A stretch of 64,000 nucleotides of DNA from Pseudomonas pergaminensis (GCF_024112395.2 NZ_CP078013.2:434001-498000); one strand, 5' to 3'. Shown: positions 46,512 to 55,506, numbered from the stretch's first letter. Numbers and translations are program-made. Notes: generated by a model from the letters alone, not told the origin.

Positions 46512-46638
46512 GTTCCCGAAAGGGGCTTGTGAGACTCTGAGGATCCTGGGCAACCAGCAATTGCAGAGCCAGGCAGGAAGCGGCGATGACAAGCCAACCT
46601 GTTTGTGAAGAGGGCGCCGAAAGGCGCCCTTTGTCGTT
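46512..46638 (+). ncRNA. Candidate structured small RNA ending in an intrinsic terminator
   Basis: No plausible protein lies between 46453 and 46660. The segment can fold: an outer stem GGCTTGT (46524-46530) with ACAAGCC (46589-46595), an inner stem CTCTG (46535-46539) with CAGAG (46564-46568), and a CTGG-GCAA-CCAG hairpin (46546-46557). It ends in AGGGCGCC-GAAA-GGCGCCCT (46611-46630) followed by a T-rich tract. Nested stems plus promoter-like and terminator elements suggest a sRNA of about 125 nt. I do not recognise it as a named family. Two GGA triplets (GAGGATC, CAGGAAG) are weak hints of RsmA/CsrA binding. Confidence 0.4.
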
Positions 46639-46660
46639 TCTGTAGAGCCTGAATTCGTTT

Positions 46661-47104
46661 TTACTTGGTGGTGCCGGTTTGTTCGAACAACTGCGCCGCC
46701 GTCCCGGCCTCATTCACGCCATTGCTGCGCAACCCCGCCATGATGTCGCTGTCCAGATTGTTCACCCAACGGTTGTAGTTGCGATGGATCTTGCCGTCCT
46801 TGTAGCCCAGTTCGCGGCTGTCGCGGTAGGTGATGGCGTAGCTGTTGCGGGTGTAGCGGATGTCGATGGCCGCGTAGTACTGGTTACGCACGTTGATCTC
46901 GGCCTGTACCAGCTGCGGGCTCAGGCGTTGTACCGTCCATTCGCGTTTTTGCAGGGCGTTGACGATCACCGTTTTCATTTTTTCTTCGCTGACCTGGGTG
47001 TCGGCCGGCAGGTTGTGCTGGGTGTTGAGGATCGGCTTGCTGGTGCAACCGGCGGTGACCAGCAGGGCCAGGGTGATCAGGGTGACGCGTAGCAAGGAAG
47101 ACAT
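46661..47104 (-). CDS. Small lipoprotein of unknown function
   Basis: A 147-residue protein with a lipoprotein signal peptide (MSSLLRVTLITLALLVTAGC; lipobox VTAGC, acylated Cys20). The mature domain (about 100 residues, with SEEKMKTVIVNALQKREWTVQRLSPQLVQAEINVR and YAITYRDSRELGY) looks like a small alpha/beta fold of uncharacterised Pseudomonas lipoproteins. It lies 26 bp downstream of the last APE ketosynthase gene on the same strand, so it may be cotranscribed with the APE operon. A role in that pathway is possible but unsupported by sequence. Confidence 0.8.
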   Translation of the reverse strand: MSSLLRVTLITLALLVTAGCTSKPILNTQHNLPADTQVSEEKMKTVIVNALQKREWTVQRLSPQLVQAEINVRNQYYAAIDIRYTRNSYAITYRDSRELGYKDGKIHRNYNRWVNNLDSDIMAGLRSNGVNEAGTAAQLFEQTGTTK

Positions 47105-47130
47105 TCCGTATTCTCCAATCGATTAAAAAG

Positions 47131-48357
47131 TCAGGACCAGCGGCGGAAGATCAGTGACGTGTTGACGCCGCCAAAGGCAAAGTTGTTGTTCATCACGTAG
47201 TCGTGGTGCATCTCGCGGAATTCACCTTGCAGGTAATCCAGCTCGCCGCATTGCGGGTCTACCGCATCCAGGTTGAAGGTGTGCACGTACTGGTCGCGGT
47301 TCATCATCTCGATGCTGAACCATGACTCCAGCGCGCCGCAGGCGCCCAGGGTGTGGCCGAGAAAGCTCTTCTGCGAACTGATGGGCATGCGGCTGCCGAA
47401 CAGGCTGCTGGTCGCCAGCGTCTCGGCGATATCGCCCTGGTCGGTGGCGGTGCCGTGGCCGTTCACGTAGCCGATCGCGTTAGGCTCAAGCCCGGCATCT
47501 TCGAGGGCCAACTCCATGGCGCGGCGCATGGTTTTCTGCTCCGGGCGGGTGGTGTGCTGGCCGTCGGCGTTGCTGCCAAAGCCAACGATTTCGGCGTGGA
47601 TATGCGCACCGCGCGCCAACGCATGTTCCAGCTCTTCGAGCACCAGCATGCCGCCGCCTTCACCGATCACCAGGCCATCGCGGCCGCTGTCATACGGGCG
47701 CGGGCTGGTCTGCGGGGCGTCGTTTTTCAGGCTGGTGGCGTAGAGCGCGTCGAACACCATGGCTTCGGTCGGGCACAGCTCTTCTGCGCCACCGGCGAGC
47801 ATCAATGGCAGGCGCCCGAACTTGATCGCCTCATAGGCATAGCCGATGCCCTGGCTGCCGCTGGTGCAAGCGCTGGACGTGGGGATCAGCCGCCCGGTGA
47901 GGCCAAAGAAGATGCTGATATTCGCCGCCGTGGTGTGCGGCATCATGCGCACGTAGGAATTGGCGTTCAGCCCCTCCGCGACCGAGTTCAGCAGCATATT
48001 GCCGAACGCCTTGATCTCGTCGGTGCTGCCGGTGGACGAGCCGCAGGCCACGCCCATGCGTCCGTCCTTGATCGACTCATCGCCGAGCAAGCCGGCGTCC
48101 TGCAACGCCTGCTCGGCGGCCCATACCGCCAGGCGCGAGACACGGCCCATGCTGCGCAGTTGCTTGCGCGTCCAATGGGCGGGCACGACAAAATCGTCGA
48201 TCGGCCCGGCCAGGCGCGTGTTCAATTCGGTAAAGCGGTCCCACTCGTCCATGCGCCGAATGCCGCTGCGGTTGGCGCGGAAGTTGGCGGCGATGGTGTC
48301 CCAATCGCTGCCCAGTGAGGTCATGCCGGCCATGCCGGTGACGACGACGCGTTTCAT
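47131..48357 (-). CDS. apeR: APE beta-ketoacyl-ACP synthase (ApeR-type)
   Basis: A 408-residue FabF-like ketosynthase with the intact catalytic triad: Cys164 in SSACTSGSQ, His in NGHGTATDQGD and His in SFLGHTLGACGALE. ATG at 48357 shares one base with the stop of the reductase gene (TGATG). In characterised aryl polyene clusters ApeR is the standalone homodimeric ketosynthase that complements the ApeO:ApeC pair in early elongation. Cytosolic. It is the distal biosynthetic gene of the operon. Assignment to ApeR rather than ApeO follows from its order next to the reductase. Confidence 0.88.
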   Translation of the reverse strand: MKRVVVTGMAGMTSLGSDWDTIAANFRANRSGIRRMDEWDRFTELNTRLAGPIDDFVVPAHWTRKQLRSMGRVSRLAVWAAEQALQDAGLLGDESIKDGRMGVACGSSTGSTDEIKAFGNMLLNSVAEGLNANSYVRMMPHTTAANISIFFGLTGRLIPTSSACTSGSQGIGYAYEAIKFGRLPLMLAGGAEELCPTEAMVFDALYATSLKNDAPQTSPRPYDSGRDGLVIGEGGGMLVLEELEHALARGAHIHAEIVGFGSNADGQHTTRPEQKTMRRAMELALEDAGLEPNAIGYVNGHGTATDQGDIAETLATSSLFGSRMPISSQKSFLGHTLGACGALESWFSIEMMNRDQYVHTFNLDAVDPQCGELDYLQGEFREMHHDYVMNNNFAFGGVNTSLIFRRWS

Positions 48358-49085
48358 CAGCACAGGCCTCCATTCACGGCCAGGACCTGGCGCGTGATGT
48401 AGCCTGCCTCGGCCGACATCAAGAAATTCACCGCGCCGGCTACCTCTTCCGGCGTGCCCATGCGTTGCGCCGGGATCATCTTCATCAATTCTTCCACCGG
48501 CACGTTTTCATCCAGCATGGCGGTGTCGATCAAGCCCGGAGCGACGCAATTGACGGTGATCTTGCGCTTGCCCAGCTCGATTGCCAGGGCCTTGGCCGCG
48601 CCAATCAGGCCGGCTTTCGAGGCGCTGTAATTGACCTGGCCGCGGTTGCCGATCAAACCGGAAACCGAGGTGATGCAGACGATACGCCCAGCCGCACGAC
48701 GACGAATCATCGGCATCATCACCGGGTGCAGCACGTTGTAGAAACCGTCGAGGTTGGTGCGCATCACTACGTCCCAATCGTCTTCCGACAGGGCCGGGAA
48801 CGCACCGTCACGGGCCAGGCCGGCGTTGAGCACCACGCCGTAATAGGCGCCATGTTGCTCCACATCCGCCTCGAGTATCTGCTTGCACAGCGCGCGATCC
48901 GCCACGTCGAATTGCAGCACCCGCGCCTTGCGGCCCAGGGCTTCAACTTCGGCCTGCACCGCATCGGCGTCGCTACGGCCACTGCGGCAATGCAGCACGA
49001 TGTCATGCCCGGCCTGAGCCAGGCGCAGTGCGATGGCGCGGCCGATGCCACGGCTGGAGCCGGTGACCAGTACGGATTCAGTCAT
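48357..49085 (-). CDS. apeQ: APE 3-ketoacyl-ACP reductase (ApeQ)
   Basis: A 242-residue FabG-like short-chain dehydrogenase. The NADPH motif is VLVTGSSRGIGRAIA; the catalytic residues are Ser140 (CITSVSG), Tyr153 and Lys157 (VNYSASKAG); NAG is present in VVLNAGLARDG. It reduces the keto group on the growing polyene-ACP chain. Its start overlaps the dehydratase stop by ATGA and its stop overlaps the ketosynthase start, showing strong translational coupling. Confidence 0.93.
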   Translation of the reverse strand: MTESVLVTGSSRGIGRAIALRLAQAGHDIVLHCRSGRSDADAVQAEVEALGRKARVLQFDVADRALCKQILEADVEQHGAYYGVVLNAGLARDGAFPALSEDDWDVVMRTNLDGFYNVLHPVMMPMIRRRAAGRIVCITSVSGLIGNRGQVNYSASKAGLIGAAKALAIELGKRKITVNCVAPGLIDTAMLDENVPVEELMKMIPAQRMGTPEEVAGAVNFLMSAEAGYITRQVLAVNGGLC

Positions 49086-49543
49086 GGCGTCACGTCCTTC
49101 GATTCATCTAAATAGTTGGCCGCCTGGGGCGGTCGAAATACATTCAAGCGGGCGCTGGCCTGGATCCCGTCGCCGGTCAGGTGGCATTCGAACACACCCA
49201 TGCCATTGTCGTCTTCCAGGGAGCGCAGACCGTGGATGCTCAGCTCGGCACCGGCCGGGAAGTGCTCCACGTTGCACTCGAACTTGCGTGTGCCAAGCAG
49301 GAAGCCGAGTTCCACGGCTTCACCCTTCTGGCGTGCGCGGCAACCGGCGTAGGCGGCAACACTTTGCGCCATCAACTCGATGCCGACCCAGGCCGGCAGG
49401 CTGCCATCCGGGCGATTGAACAGGCCGCCAGGCTTGACCGTGGTGCGGGTGCGGACCTGCTCTTCATCGAACGACAGCACCTGATCGATCAGGATCATGT
49501 CGCCCGCATGGGGCAGCAGTTCGGCGAGTGGCCAATCGATCAT
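49082..49543 (-). CDS. apeP: APE hotdog-fold dehydratase (ApeP)
   Basis: A 153-residue FabA/FabZ-like hotdog protein starting MIDWPLAELLPHAGDMILIDQVL. His12 in LLPHAGDM matches the catalytic His of 3-hydroxyacyl-ACP dehydratases, and GIELMAQSVAAYAG is the long hotdog helix with the acidic residue. In studied clusters ApeP pairs with ApeI to remove water and build the conjugated polyene. ATGA overlaps join it to both neighbours. Confidence 0.88.
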   Translation of the reverse strand: MIDWPLAELLPHAGDMILIDQVLSFDEEQVRTRTTVKPGGLFNRPDGSLPAWVGIELMAQSVAAYAGCRARQKGEAVELGFLLGTRKFECNVEHFPAGAELSIHGLRSLEDDNGMGVFECHLTGDGIQASARLNVFRPPQAANYLDESKDVTP

Positions 49544-50706
49544 GGGGCCCCTCCGATTATCAGGCTGACATTGTTGCCGCCGAAGGCAAATGAGTTGCTC
49601 ATCAGGCAGCGTTTTTCCAGGGTGGCGCCGGCGGTGGCCCATTGCAAAGCGGGCAGTGCGGGGTCGGCCTGGCCGTCCCACACATGCGGTGGCAGCCGGT
49701 TGTGAACCAGGCTCAACCAGCAGAACGCCGCTTCCAGCGCGCCGGCTGCGCCCAGGGTATGGCCGCTCATGGGTTTGGTCGAGGAGCAGGCCACGCCTTG
49801 GGGGAACAGGCTGGCGACGGCCAGGCTTTCCATGGCGTCGTTATGCTGGGTAGCGGTGCCGTGCAGGTTCAGGTAACCGATCTGCCCAGGCTGCAAACCG
49901 GCACTCGCCAAGGCCTTGCGCATGGATTGCAACGCGCCTTTGCCGGTGGGTTCGGGGGCGGAGATATGGTGCGCATCGCAACTGGCGCCGCTGCCCAGCA
50001 GAGCGATGGGCGCGTGTTCCTTGCTCATCAGAAACAGCACCGCCGCTTCGCCGATGTTGATGCCGTTGCGGTTGACTGAAAACGGGTTGCAACGCTCGTT
50101 CGACACCGCTTCCAACGAGCTGAAGCCGTTAAGCGTCAGCTTGCACAGGCTGTCGACACCGCCGCAGATCACGGCATCGCACACACCCAGGTCCAGCAGG
50201 CGCTGGGCGCTCATCAGCGCGCGGGCGCTGGAGGTGCAGGCGGTGGAGATCACATAGGCCGGGCCGCTCAGTTGCAGCCAGTCAGCCAGGAAGTTCGCCG
50301 GAGCGCTGAGTTCCTGTTGCTGGTAGTCGTAGTCGCCGGGGAACTGGTGTTCGCGCAAAAAATGCGCGATGCCCCGGCTGGCTTCGTCGATACCCGAAGT
50401 ACTGGTGCCAAGCACGATGCCGACGCGTGATGCGCCATAGGTGTGGATCGCCTGGCGGATCTCGCCTTCGATCTGCAGCGCCGCTTCCAGCAACAACTGG
50501 TTATTGCGGCTGCTTTGCTGGCCCAGCTCGGTGGGGATGGTTGCCAACTCACCCTGCACACCGGCCACCGGCAGCACGCGCTCCGGCACCCAGCCGCCTT
50601 CGGCGCGCATGCCGGAGCAGTCACCGGCAAACAGGCTGCGGCTGACCTCCGCCTGGCCACGGCCGAGTGCGCAGATCACGCCCAAGGCGTTGAGGTAGGC
50701 GCTCAT
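49540..50706 (-). CDS. apeO: APE beta-ketoacyl-ACP synthase (ApeO)
   Basis: A 388-residue ketosynthase with Cys157 in ISTACTSSARA, His in NLHGTATQHND and His in MSGHTLGAAGALE. It is more divergent from FabF than the 47131-48357 enzyme. In aryl polyene systems ApeO is the active half of a ketosynthase/chain-length-factor heterodimer with ApeC (63313-64000 here). The start MSAYLNALGVICALG at 50706 overlaps the lipoprotein stop by ATGA. Confidence 0.9.
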   Translation of the reverse strand: MSAYLNALGVICALGRGQAEVSRSLFAGDCSGMRAEGGWVPERVLPVAGVQGELATIPTELGQQSSRNNQLLLEAALQIEGEIRQAIHTYGASRVGIVLGTSTSGIDEASRGIAHFLREHQFPGDYDYQQQELSAPANFLADWLQLSGPAYVISTACTSSARALMSAQRLLDLGVCDAVICGGVDSLCKLTLNGFSSLEAVSNERCNPFSVNRNGINIGEAAVLFLMSKEHAPIALLGSGASCDAHHISAPEPTGKGALQSMRKALASAGLQPGQIGYLNLHGTATQHNDAMESLAVASLFPQGVACSSTKPMSGHTLGAAGALEAAFCWLSLVHNRLPPHVWDGQADPALPALQWATAGATLEKRCLMSNSFAFGGNNVSLIIGGAP

Positions 50707-51185
50707 CGTGCGACTCCGAGCGGTGTGATGCGATAGCTCAGCGGCTGCCCGCTGATGTTCACACTGAATACCTCGGACGATTGATACACGATCTGCCAAT
50801 GACCCGGCAGGGTACGCGTCAAGTCCATCGCCTGCGCGCTGGGGTAGAGGGCGCGCACGTCATCCGGCGCGGTCAGCGCAAACAGCAGCGCGGCAAACAA
50901 TTCGCGCGCCTGCGGATTGGGCGGCAGCAAGCCATCGGCCTGCCATTCGCCATTGATCAGCTTTTGCCGCGCCTGGGGGATGCCCAGCGGGTCCATCATC
51001 GACCACCGAATGCCACCGCCTTCGCGCTGGATCACCAGTAGCCAGTCCTGGCTCTGGCCGTCGGCCAGGCGCTGCACATGCAGTTGCAGCGGCAAGGCCA
51101 GGGCCGGGGTTTTCTCGGGCAGCGGTGGCTGGTTGGCGCAGGCGCTGAGCAGCAACAGGCAACCCATCAACAGGTAGCGCATCAT
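50703..51185 (-). CDS. DUF3261-type lipoprotein of the APE cluster
   Basis: A 160-residue lipoprotein with signal MMRYLLMGCLLLLSAC (lipobox LLSAC). The mature domain has strands such as QSQDWLLVIQREGGGIRWSMMDPLGIPQARQKLINGEW and GHWQIVYQSSEVFSV. This is the small outer-membrane-type lipoprotein regularly found in APE clusters, likely helping move or anchor the finished aryl polyene lipid. ATGA overlaps on both sides. The export role is inferred from context and from a LolA/LolB-like fold impression. Confidence 0.78.
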   Translation of the reverse strand: MMRYLLMGCLLLLSACANQPPLPEKTPALALPLQLHVQRLADGQSQDWLLVIQREGGGIRWSMMDPLGIPQARQKLINGEWQADGLLPPNPQARELFAALLFALTAPDDVRALYPSAQAMDLTRTLPGHWQIVYQSSEVFSVNISGQPLSYRITPLGVAR

Positions 51186-51916
51186 GGCGCGGCACTCGCC
51201 AACGGTTTGCGTGCCACGCAGTTGACCAGGGTTTCTTCGCGCTGGCCCACCGGTGGCGCCTTGCGTAGGCCCCAGCGTTCCAGCAGGCCGAAGTCGCTGG
51301 AGCGGCTCCACCACAAGTACGGGTATGAGACGTTCTGCGGGCCGAATTCAAAGCCCTGCTCGCGGAGCATCTCCAGGTATTCTTCGGCGCTTTTTTGCAC
51401 GTGCATCGGGTGGCGGAACAGCCAGCGGATGACCCAGGTGTCGATGTAGGCTTCGGTGGACTCGGCAAACAATAAATAGCCACCCGGCTTGAGCACGCGG
51501 TAGAACTCTTTGAGCGCGCGATGCTGCTCGACCAGGTGGTGGAAGGTCTGGTGGCAGAACAGGATATCGACACTTTCGTCCGGCACTTGCAGGGTGGCGC
51601 AGTCGCTGCCGATCAACTCGATGGCCAAGCCCTGGCGCGCCGCTTCTGCACGGCTCAGCTCCAGGCTGTGAGGGTCGGCGTCCAGGCCAATCAGGCGCTC
51701 AGGGGCGAACACCTGCTGCAACAGCTTGAAGGACTTGCCCTGGCCACAACCGGCGTCCAGCAGCACCGGCGCTGCTGGCAAGGGCTCGGTGAACAGGCTG
51801 CGCAGATCGTTGATCGCCACGCGCAGCACGTGATGTTGCCAGGTATGGCTGCGCAGGAACCAGAAGCCGAACTTGGTTTCTTCGACGTAGTTCTTACTCA
51901 AGTACTGACTGCTCAC
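51182..51916 (-). CDS. SAM-dependent methyltransferase of the APE cluster
   Basis: A 244-residue class I methyltransferase; GTG start at 51916 overlaps the preceding stop (GTGA). Motif I is VLLDAGCGQGKSFKLLQ, motif II region LIGLDADPHSLEL, motif III VPDESVDILFCHQTFHHLVEQ with a methyltransferase-11-like pattern. Known APE pigments carry methyl groups on the aromatic head (3-methyl or 3,5-dimethyl-4-hydroxyphenyl), so ring methylation is the most likely job. Substrate timing (free acid or ACP-bound) is not evident. Confidence 0.85.
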   Translation of the reverse strand: MSSQYLSKNYVEETKFGFWFLRSHTWQHHVLRVAINDLRSLFTEPLPAAPVLLDAGCGQGKSFKLLQQVFAPERLIGLDADPHSLELSRAEAARQGLAIELIGSDCATLQVPDESVDILFCHQTFHHLVEQHRALKEFYRVLKPGGYLLFAESTEAYIDTWVIRWLFRHPMHVQKSAEEYLEMLREQGFEFGPQNVSYPYLWWSRSSDFGLLERWGLRKAPPVGQREETLVNCVARKPLASAAP

Positions 51917-53160
51917 GCTGCATCCCCTGCACAAATTTCCGACAACATCCGCAACCGCCGCTTGGGCTCACTCACAAACGGGTTGCGCTCATCCCACGCG
52001 TAACCGGCGAGGATCGAACTGATCATCCGGCGAATATCCGGCGAGCTGCCGGGATGGAAGATCACGTCCTGGAACGTCCCGGCGTACCAGCCTTCGACGT
52101 AGCAGCGGAAGGTATCGACACCGCGCTTGAGCGGCTCGGCAAATTCGGTTTGCCAGTCCACGGTTTCGCCGTTGAGCTGGCGATGCAGCACACCGGCGGC
52201 CATGCTCGCCGAACGCATGGCGATGGTCACCCCGGAGGAGAACACCGGGTCGAGGAATTCCGCCGCGTTACCCAGCAAGGCAAAGCCCGGCCCGTGCAGG
52301 CTTTTGACGTTGGCCGCGTAGCCGCCGATGGTCCGCGCGGGCGTATCCCAGACGGCGTTTTGCAGCACGCCGGACAGGCTTGGGGTTTCATCGATAAAAC
52401 CGCGCAGGCAGGCATCCAGGTCGCTGTCACGGCCGTCGAAATGCGCTTTGGCCGCGACCACGCCCACCGAGCAGCGGCCGTTGCTGAACGGGATGGTCCA
52501 GAACCAGATATCGCGCTTGGTCGGGTGGGTGGTGACCAGAATCTTGGTGCGGTCAAAGCCTGGGTGTTCGATGCGGTCTTCGATGTGGGTGAACACCGCC
52601 TGGCGCACCGGAAAGTCTGACGGCACGTCCAGCTCCAGCAGGCGCGGCAACACGCGGCCGTAGCCGCTGGCGTCGAGCACGAACGTGGCCTTGAGGTGGT
52701 ACTCGCTGCCGTTCTCGCGGCGTACGTGCAGGTAACGGGATTCGCCTTTGAAATCCACGCCGACGATGGATTCGCCGTATCGGATGTCCACGCCTTGCTT
52801 GGCGGCCTGATCGGCCAGCAACTTGTCGAACTCGCCGCGCTGCACCTGGAAGGTGGTCGGCTTGCCGTTGCTGAAGGTGTCACCAAAATCAAACGCACTG
52901 TAGCGCTCGCCCCAGGCGAACGCAGCACCGGTTTTCACCTGGAAACCCGCCGCCTGCACAGCTTCCAGCATGCCGGCTTCTTCGATAAAGTCGATGCAGT
53001 GGGACAGCAGGCTTTCGCCGATCGAGAACCGTGGGAAATGCTGGCGCTCGATAATCAGTACATCATGCCCTTTGCGCTTTAACAGCGCGGCGGCGATGGC
53101 CCCGGACGGACCGGCACCGATCACCACCACCTGGCGACGTTCCATTTCAACTGTGGGCAC
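51913..53160 (-). CDS. Flavin-dependent halogenase-like FAD oxidoreductase of the APE cluster
   Basis: A 415-residue FAD enzyme. GTG at 53160 is chosen because AAGGAG lies 5 bases upstream; ATG 53145 is an alternative. The dinucleotide motif is VVVIGAGPSGAIAAALLKRKG near the N-terminus, then FPRFSIGESLL. Two hallmarks of flavin-dependent halogenases are visible: Lys76 in GFQVKTGAAFAWG, where the catalytic Lys sits in the CmlS/PltA group, and W-F-W-T-I-P at 219-224, matching WxWxIP. LLGNAAEFLDPVFSSG is the C-terminal FAD motif. It could halogenate the aromatic head, as in xanthomonadins, or act as a hydroxylase or oxidase. Confidence 0.82.
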   Translation of the reverse strand: MPTVEMERRQVVVIGAGPSGAIAAALLKRKGHDVLIIERQHFPRFSIGESLLSHCIDFIEEAGMLEAVQAAGFQVKTGAAFAWGERYSAFDFGDTFSNGKPTTFQVQRGEFDKLLADQAAKQGVDIRYGESIVGVDFKGESRYLHVRRENGSEYHLKATFVLDASGYGRVLPRLLELDVPSDFPVRQAVFTHIEDRIEHPGFDRTKILVTTHPTKRDIWFWTIPFSNGRCSVGVVAAKAHFDGRDSDLDACLRGFIDETPSLSGVLQNAVWDTPARTIGGYAANVKSLHGPGFALLGNAAEFLDPVFSSGVTIAMRSASMAAGVLHRQLNGETVDWQTEFAEPLKRGVDTFRCYVEGWYAGTFQDVIFHPGSSPDIRRMISSILAGYAWDERNPFVSEPKRRLRMLSEICAGDAA

Positions 53161-53193
53161 GAGGGCTCCTTGCCACATTGGCGATAATCACAT

Positions 53194-55506
53194 TCATAAG
53201 GCGTGTTTCTGTTGCCCGGCCCAAGGCGCCAGCATAAAGCTGAATGCCAGGCCCAGGCTGACCGATAAGCCGAAATTGCTCACCGCCGGCGTGCTGGACA
53301 CCGCCAGCAGGCCAAATGACAACCAGGTCGTCAGCGCCGCCAGCAGTGTCCCCAACAGGCTGACCGCAGGGCCGCCGATCTGCTCGCGCATCAGGATCGC
53401 GTAGTCGACGCTGATGGCCGTGACCAACAGCAGGCCGAACAGGCTGAACAAGGTCAGCGGCTGCCCCAGCCAACCGAGGCTGGCCAGGCTGCACAGGGCC
53501 GCCAGCAGTGGCAGGGCGACAATGCGCAAGGCGCCGCCGAAGCCGAACGGCAGGATCAGCAGCAGCACGATCAGCACACAGGACATCAGCTTCAATTCGG
53601 CGGCACTGATCTGCGTGTCGGCAAATACCCGGTTCAAGTCGCCCAGGCGGTCCACCAGTTGCACGCCCGGCAAATCCAGCGCTTGTACCCGCAGCAGCGC
53701 CGGGTTGTTTAAGCCTTGCAGGCTGACCATCGCGGCTACGCCGCCGTCCACCGGGCCAAGCCACAGAGTGCGCCACGGTTCGGCCAGCGGGCCTAGCAGC
53801 GCGGCATCGATGTCTTCGGTGGGCAGCGCTTGCAGTTGCGCCACTTCGGCTTGCAGGGCGCTGGCGGGGACGCCGAGGTCCAGCAGCGGCTGCCAGTGTT
53901 CCGGGAGTCTATTCAGCGCATCGCGCAGACGTTGCTGCTCGGCAGGCAGGCTGACCAGTTGGTTGAGCGCCAGGTAGCCCTGGAGTTTGTCCATGTTCAC
54001 CAACTGATCCAAGCGTTGGCCCAGGGCAGCTTGACGCTCCAACAGCTGTTGCTGGTTGTCTGCCCGCACCAGGAAAAACTGGCTGGTGGGTTGGAACCCG
54101 GTAATGCGCGCCACGGCCTGTGCTTCTTGCAGCAATTGCGGCGGAGCACCGATCCATTGGCGAATATCGTTCTTGCTGTTCAGGTGCCACAGGCCACCCG
54201 CGCAAAACAGCAGCAGCAAGGCCAGCAGCACCGGGCTCGGCACGCGCTTGAGCAAAGAGGCGCGTACCAGCCACAGGCATTCGGCGATGCGCAGCGGCCA
54301 TTGCGCCGGGCGCAGTTCGACGCCCTTGAGCAGCGCCGGCAACAGGCACACGGCGGACAGGTACGCACCGACCAGCCCGGCGGCGGAGAACACAGCGATT
54401 TGTGTAAGGGCCGGGAACGGTGTCCAGGCCAGCGCCAGGTAGCCAATGCAACTGGTGGCCAGGCTCAGGCTCAATCCCGGCAAGGTGATGCGCAACGCCG
54501 GCCAACTGCGCCACGGGTTCATGCTCCAGCTTTTCGACAAATAGTGCAGCGGGTAATCCACCGCCACGCCGATCAGGCTGGAACCCAATACCAAGGTCAT
54601 CACATGCATATGCCCGAACAGCGCCACGCAGGCCACCGCGCCAAACAACATGCCGACGAGTACCGGCACAAAGGCCAGCAGCACGCGCCAGCGTCGGAAG
54701 GCGAGCAACAGCAACAACAGGATGCCGACAGTAGCGCCGCCGCCCACCCAAGTGATTTCCCGTGTGGCCTGCTGCTGGCCATTGGCGGCGTAGAGCAAGC
54801 CGCTGGCGGCGAGTAATTGCGCGCCGTGTTCGCTGGCCTGCGCGCGACTGGCCTGGAGCAGGTCCGCCACTTGCAGCGGCAGTTTCATGTCGAAGGCATT
54901 GCCGGTGGTGCGCGCACGCAACAGCACCCAGCTCTTGCCGTCGGCATCGGCGATCAACGCGCCGCTGCCGATATCCAGTTGCACCGCACCGTGTTGCGGC
55001 TGGCTGTTCTGGATACGTCCGGTCAGGCCCAGCCAGTCGTCCTGGCTCGGCACCAGGCTGAAGCCGGTAAAGGGGTCGAACAGCGCTTGCACGCGCTGTT
55101 GGATAAACGCGTCGGGCTGTTCGATCAGTTGCTCGCGGTCCTTGGCCGAGAGCATCGCCAGGCGGCCGCGCAGCAATTGCTCGCGCAGTGCCGGCAAGTC
55201 AGCTTGCAGGTTCCACTGCACCTTTTCGAACAGCCCGCTGGCCTGCCAGCGCTCACCCAGTTGTTGCGCCACGGTCACTGCTTGCTGGCGGTCGGCATGC
55301 CCCACCAGCACCAGCATCTCGCGGTTCAGTGGCTCCTGCATGCGCTGCTCTGCTTGCTGTTCCAGGGCATCCGGCGTGTTGCCCGGCACCAGCTCCATCA
55401 GGTTGGCCGACAAGGGCGCGCCGTGGCGCCACTGCCAACCGGCCAGGGCCAGCACGGCCACCAGCAGGATCAGGAACAGGCGCGGCAGCAGGCGTTCACT
55501 GGGCAA
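53194..55506 (-). CDS. MMPL/RND-family exporter of the APE cluster
   Basis: A 770-residue inner-membrane protein with two halves, each having one helix, a large periplasmic domain and about five clustered helices (for example IGVAVDYPLHYLSKS in the first half and VTAISVDYAILMREQIGG in the second, both carrying the intramembrane Asp of proton-driven RND pumps). The start is a TTG at 55506 overlapping the LolA-like gene by 11 bp. It probably flips or exports the aryl polyene lipid toward the periplasm, working with the LolA-like protein and lipoprotein nearby. Confidence 0.9.
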   Translation of the reverse strand: MPSERLLPRLFLILLVAVLALAGWQWRHGAPLSANLMELVPGNTPDALEQQAEQRMQEPLNREMLVLVGHADRQQAVTVAQQLGERWQASGLFEKVQWNLQADLPALREQLLRGRLAMLSAKDREQLIEQPDAFIQQRVQALFDPFTGFSLVPSQDDWLGLTGRIQNSQPQHGAVQLDIGSGALIADADGKSWVLLRARTTGNAFDMKLPLQVADLLQASRAQASEHGAQLLAASGLLYAANGQQQATREITWVGGGATVGILLLLLLAFRRWRVLLAFVPVLVGMLFGAVACVALFGHMHVMTLVLGSSLIGVAVDYPLHYLSKSWSMNPWRSWPALRITLPGLSLSLATSCIGYLALAWTPFPALTQIAVFSAAGLVGAYLSAVCLLPALLKGVELRPAQWPLRIAECLWLVRASLLKRVPSPVLLALLLLFCAGGLWHLNSKNDIRQWIGAPPQLLQEAQAVARITGFQPTSQFFLVRADNQQQLLERQAALGQRLDQLVNMDKLQGYLALNQLVSLPAEQQRLRDALNRLPEHWQPLLDLGVPASALQAEVAQLQALPTEDIDAALLGPLAEPWRTLWLGPVDGGVAAMVSLQGLNNPALLRVQALDLPGVQLVDRLGDLNRVFADTQISAAELKLMSCVLIVLLLILPFGFGGALRIVALPLLAALCSLASLGWLGQPLTLFSLFGLLLVTAISVDYAILMREQIGGPAVSLLGTLLAALTTWLSFGLLAVSSTPAVSNFGLSVSLGLAFSFMLAPWAGQQKHAL

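Noticed and set aside
46512..46638. Possible 4.5S (SRP) RNA because of CAGGAAGCGGC
   Set aside because: The conserved GGUCCGGAAGG..GCAGCC core and long hairpin are not present; only a short stretch is similar.
47131..49085. Primary fatty acid synthesis genes fabF/fabG
   Set aside because: The usual fab neighbours (fabD, acpP, pabC) are absent; gene order with two ACPs, a ligase, a LolA-like protein and an MMPL exporter fits an aryl polyene cluster.
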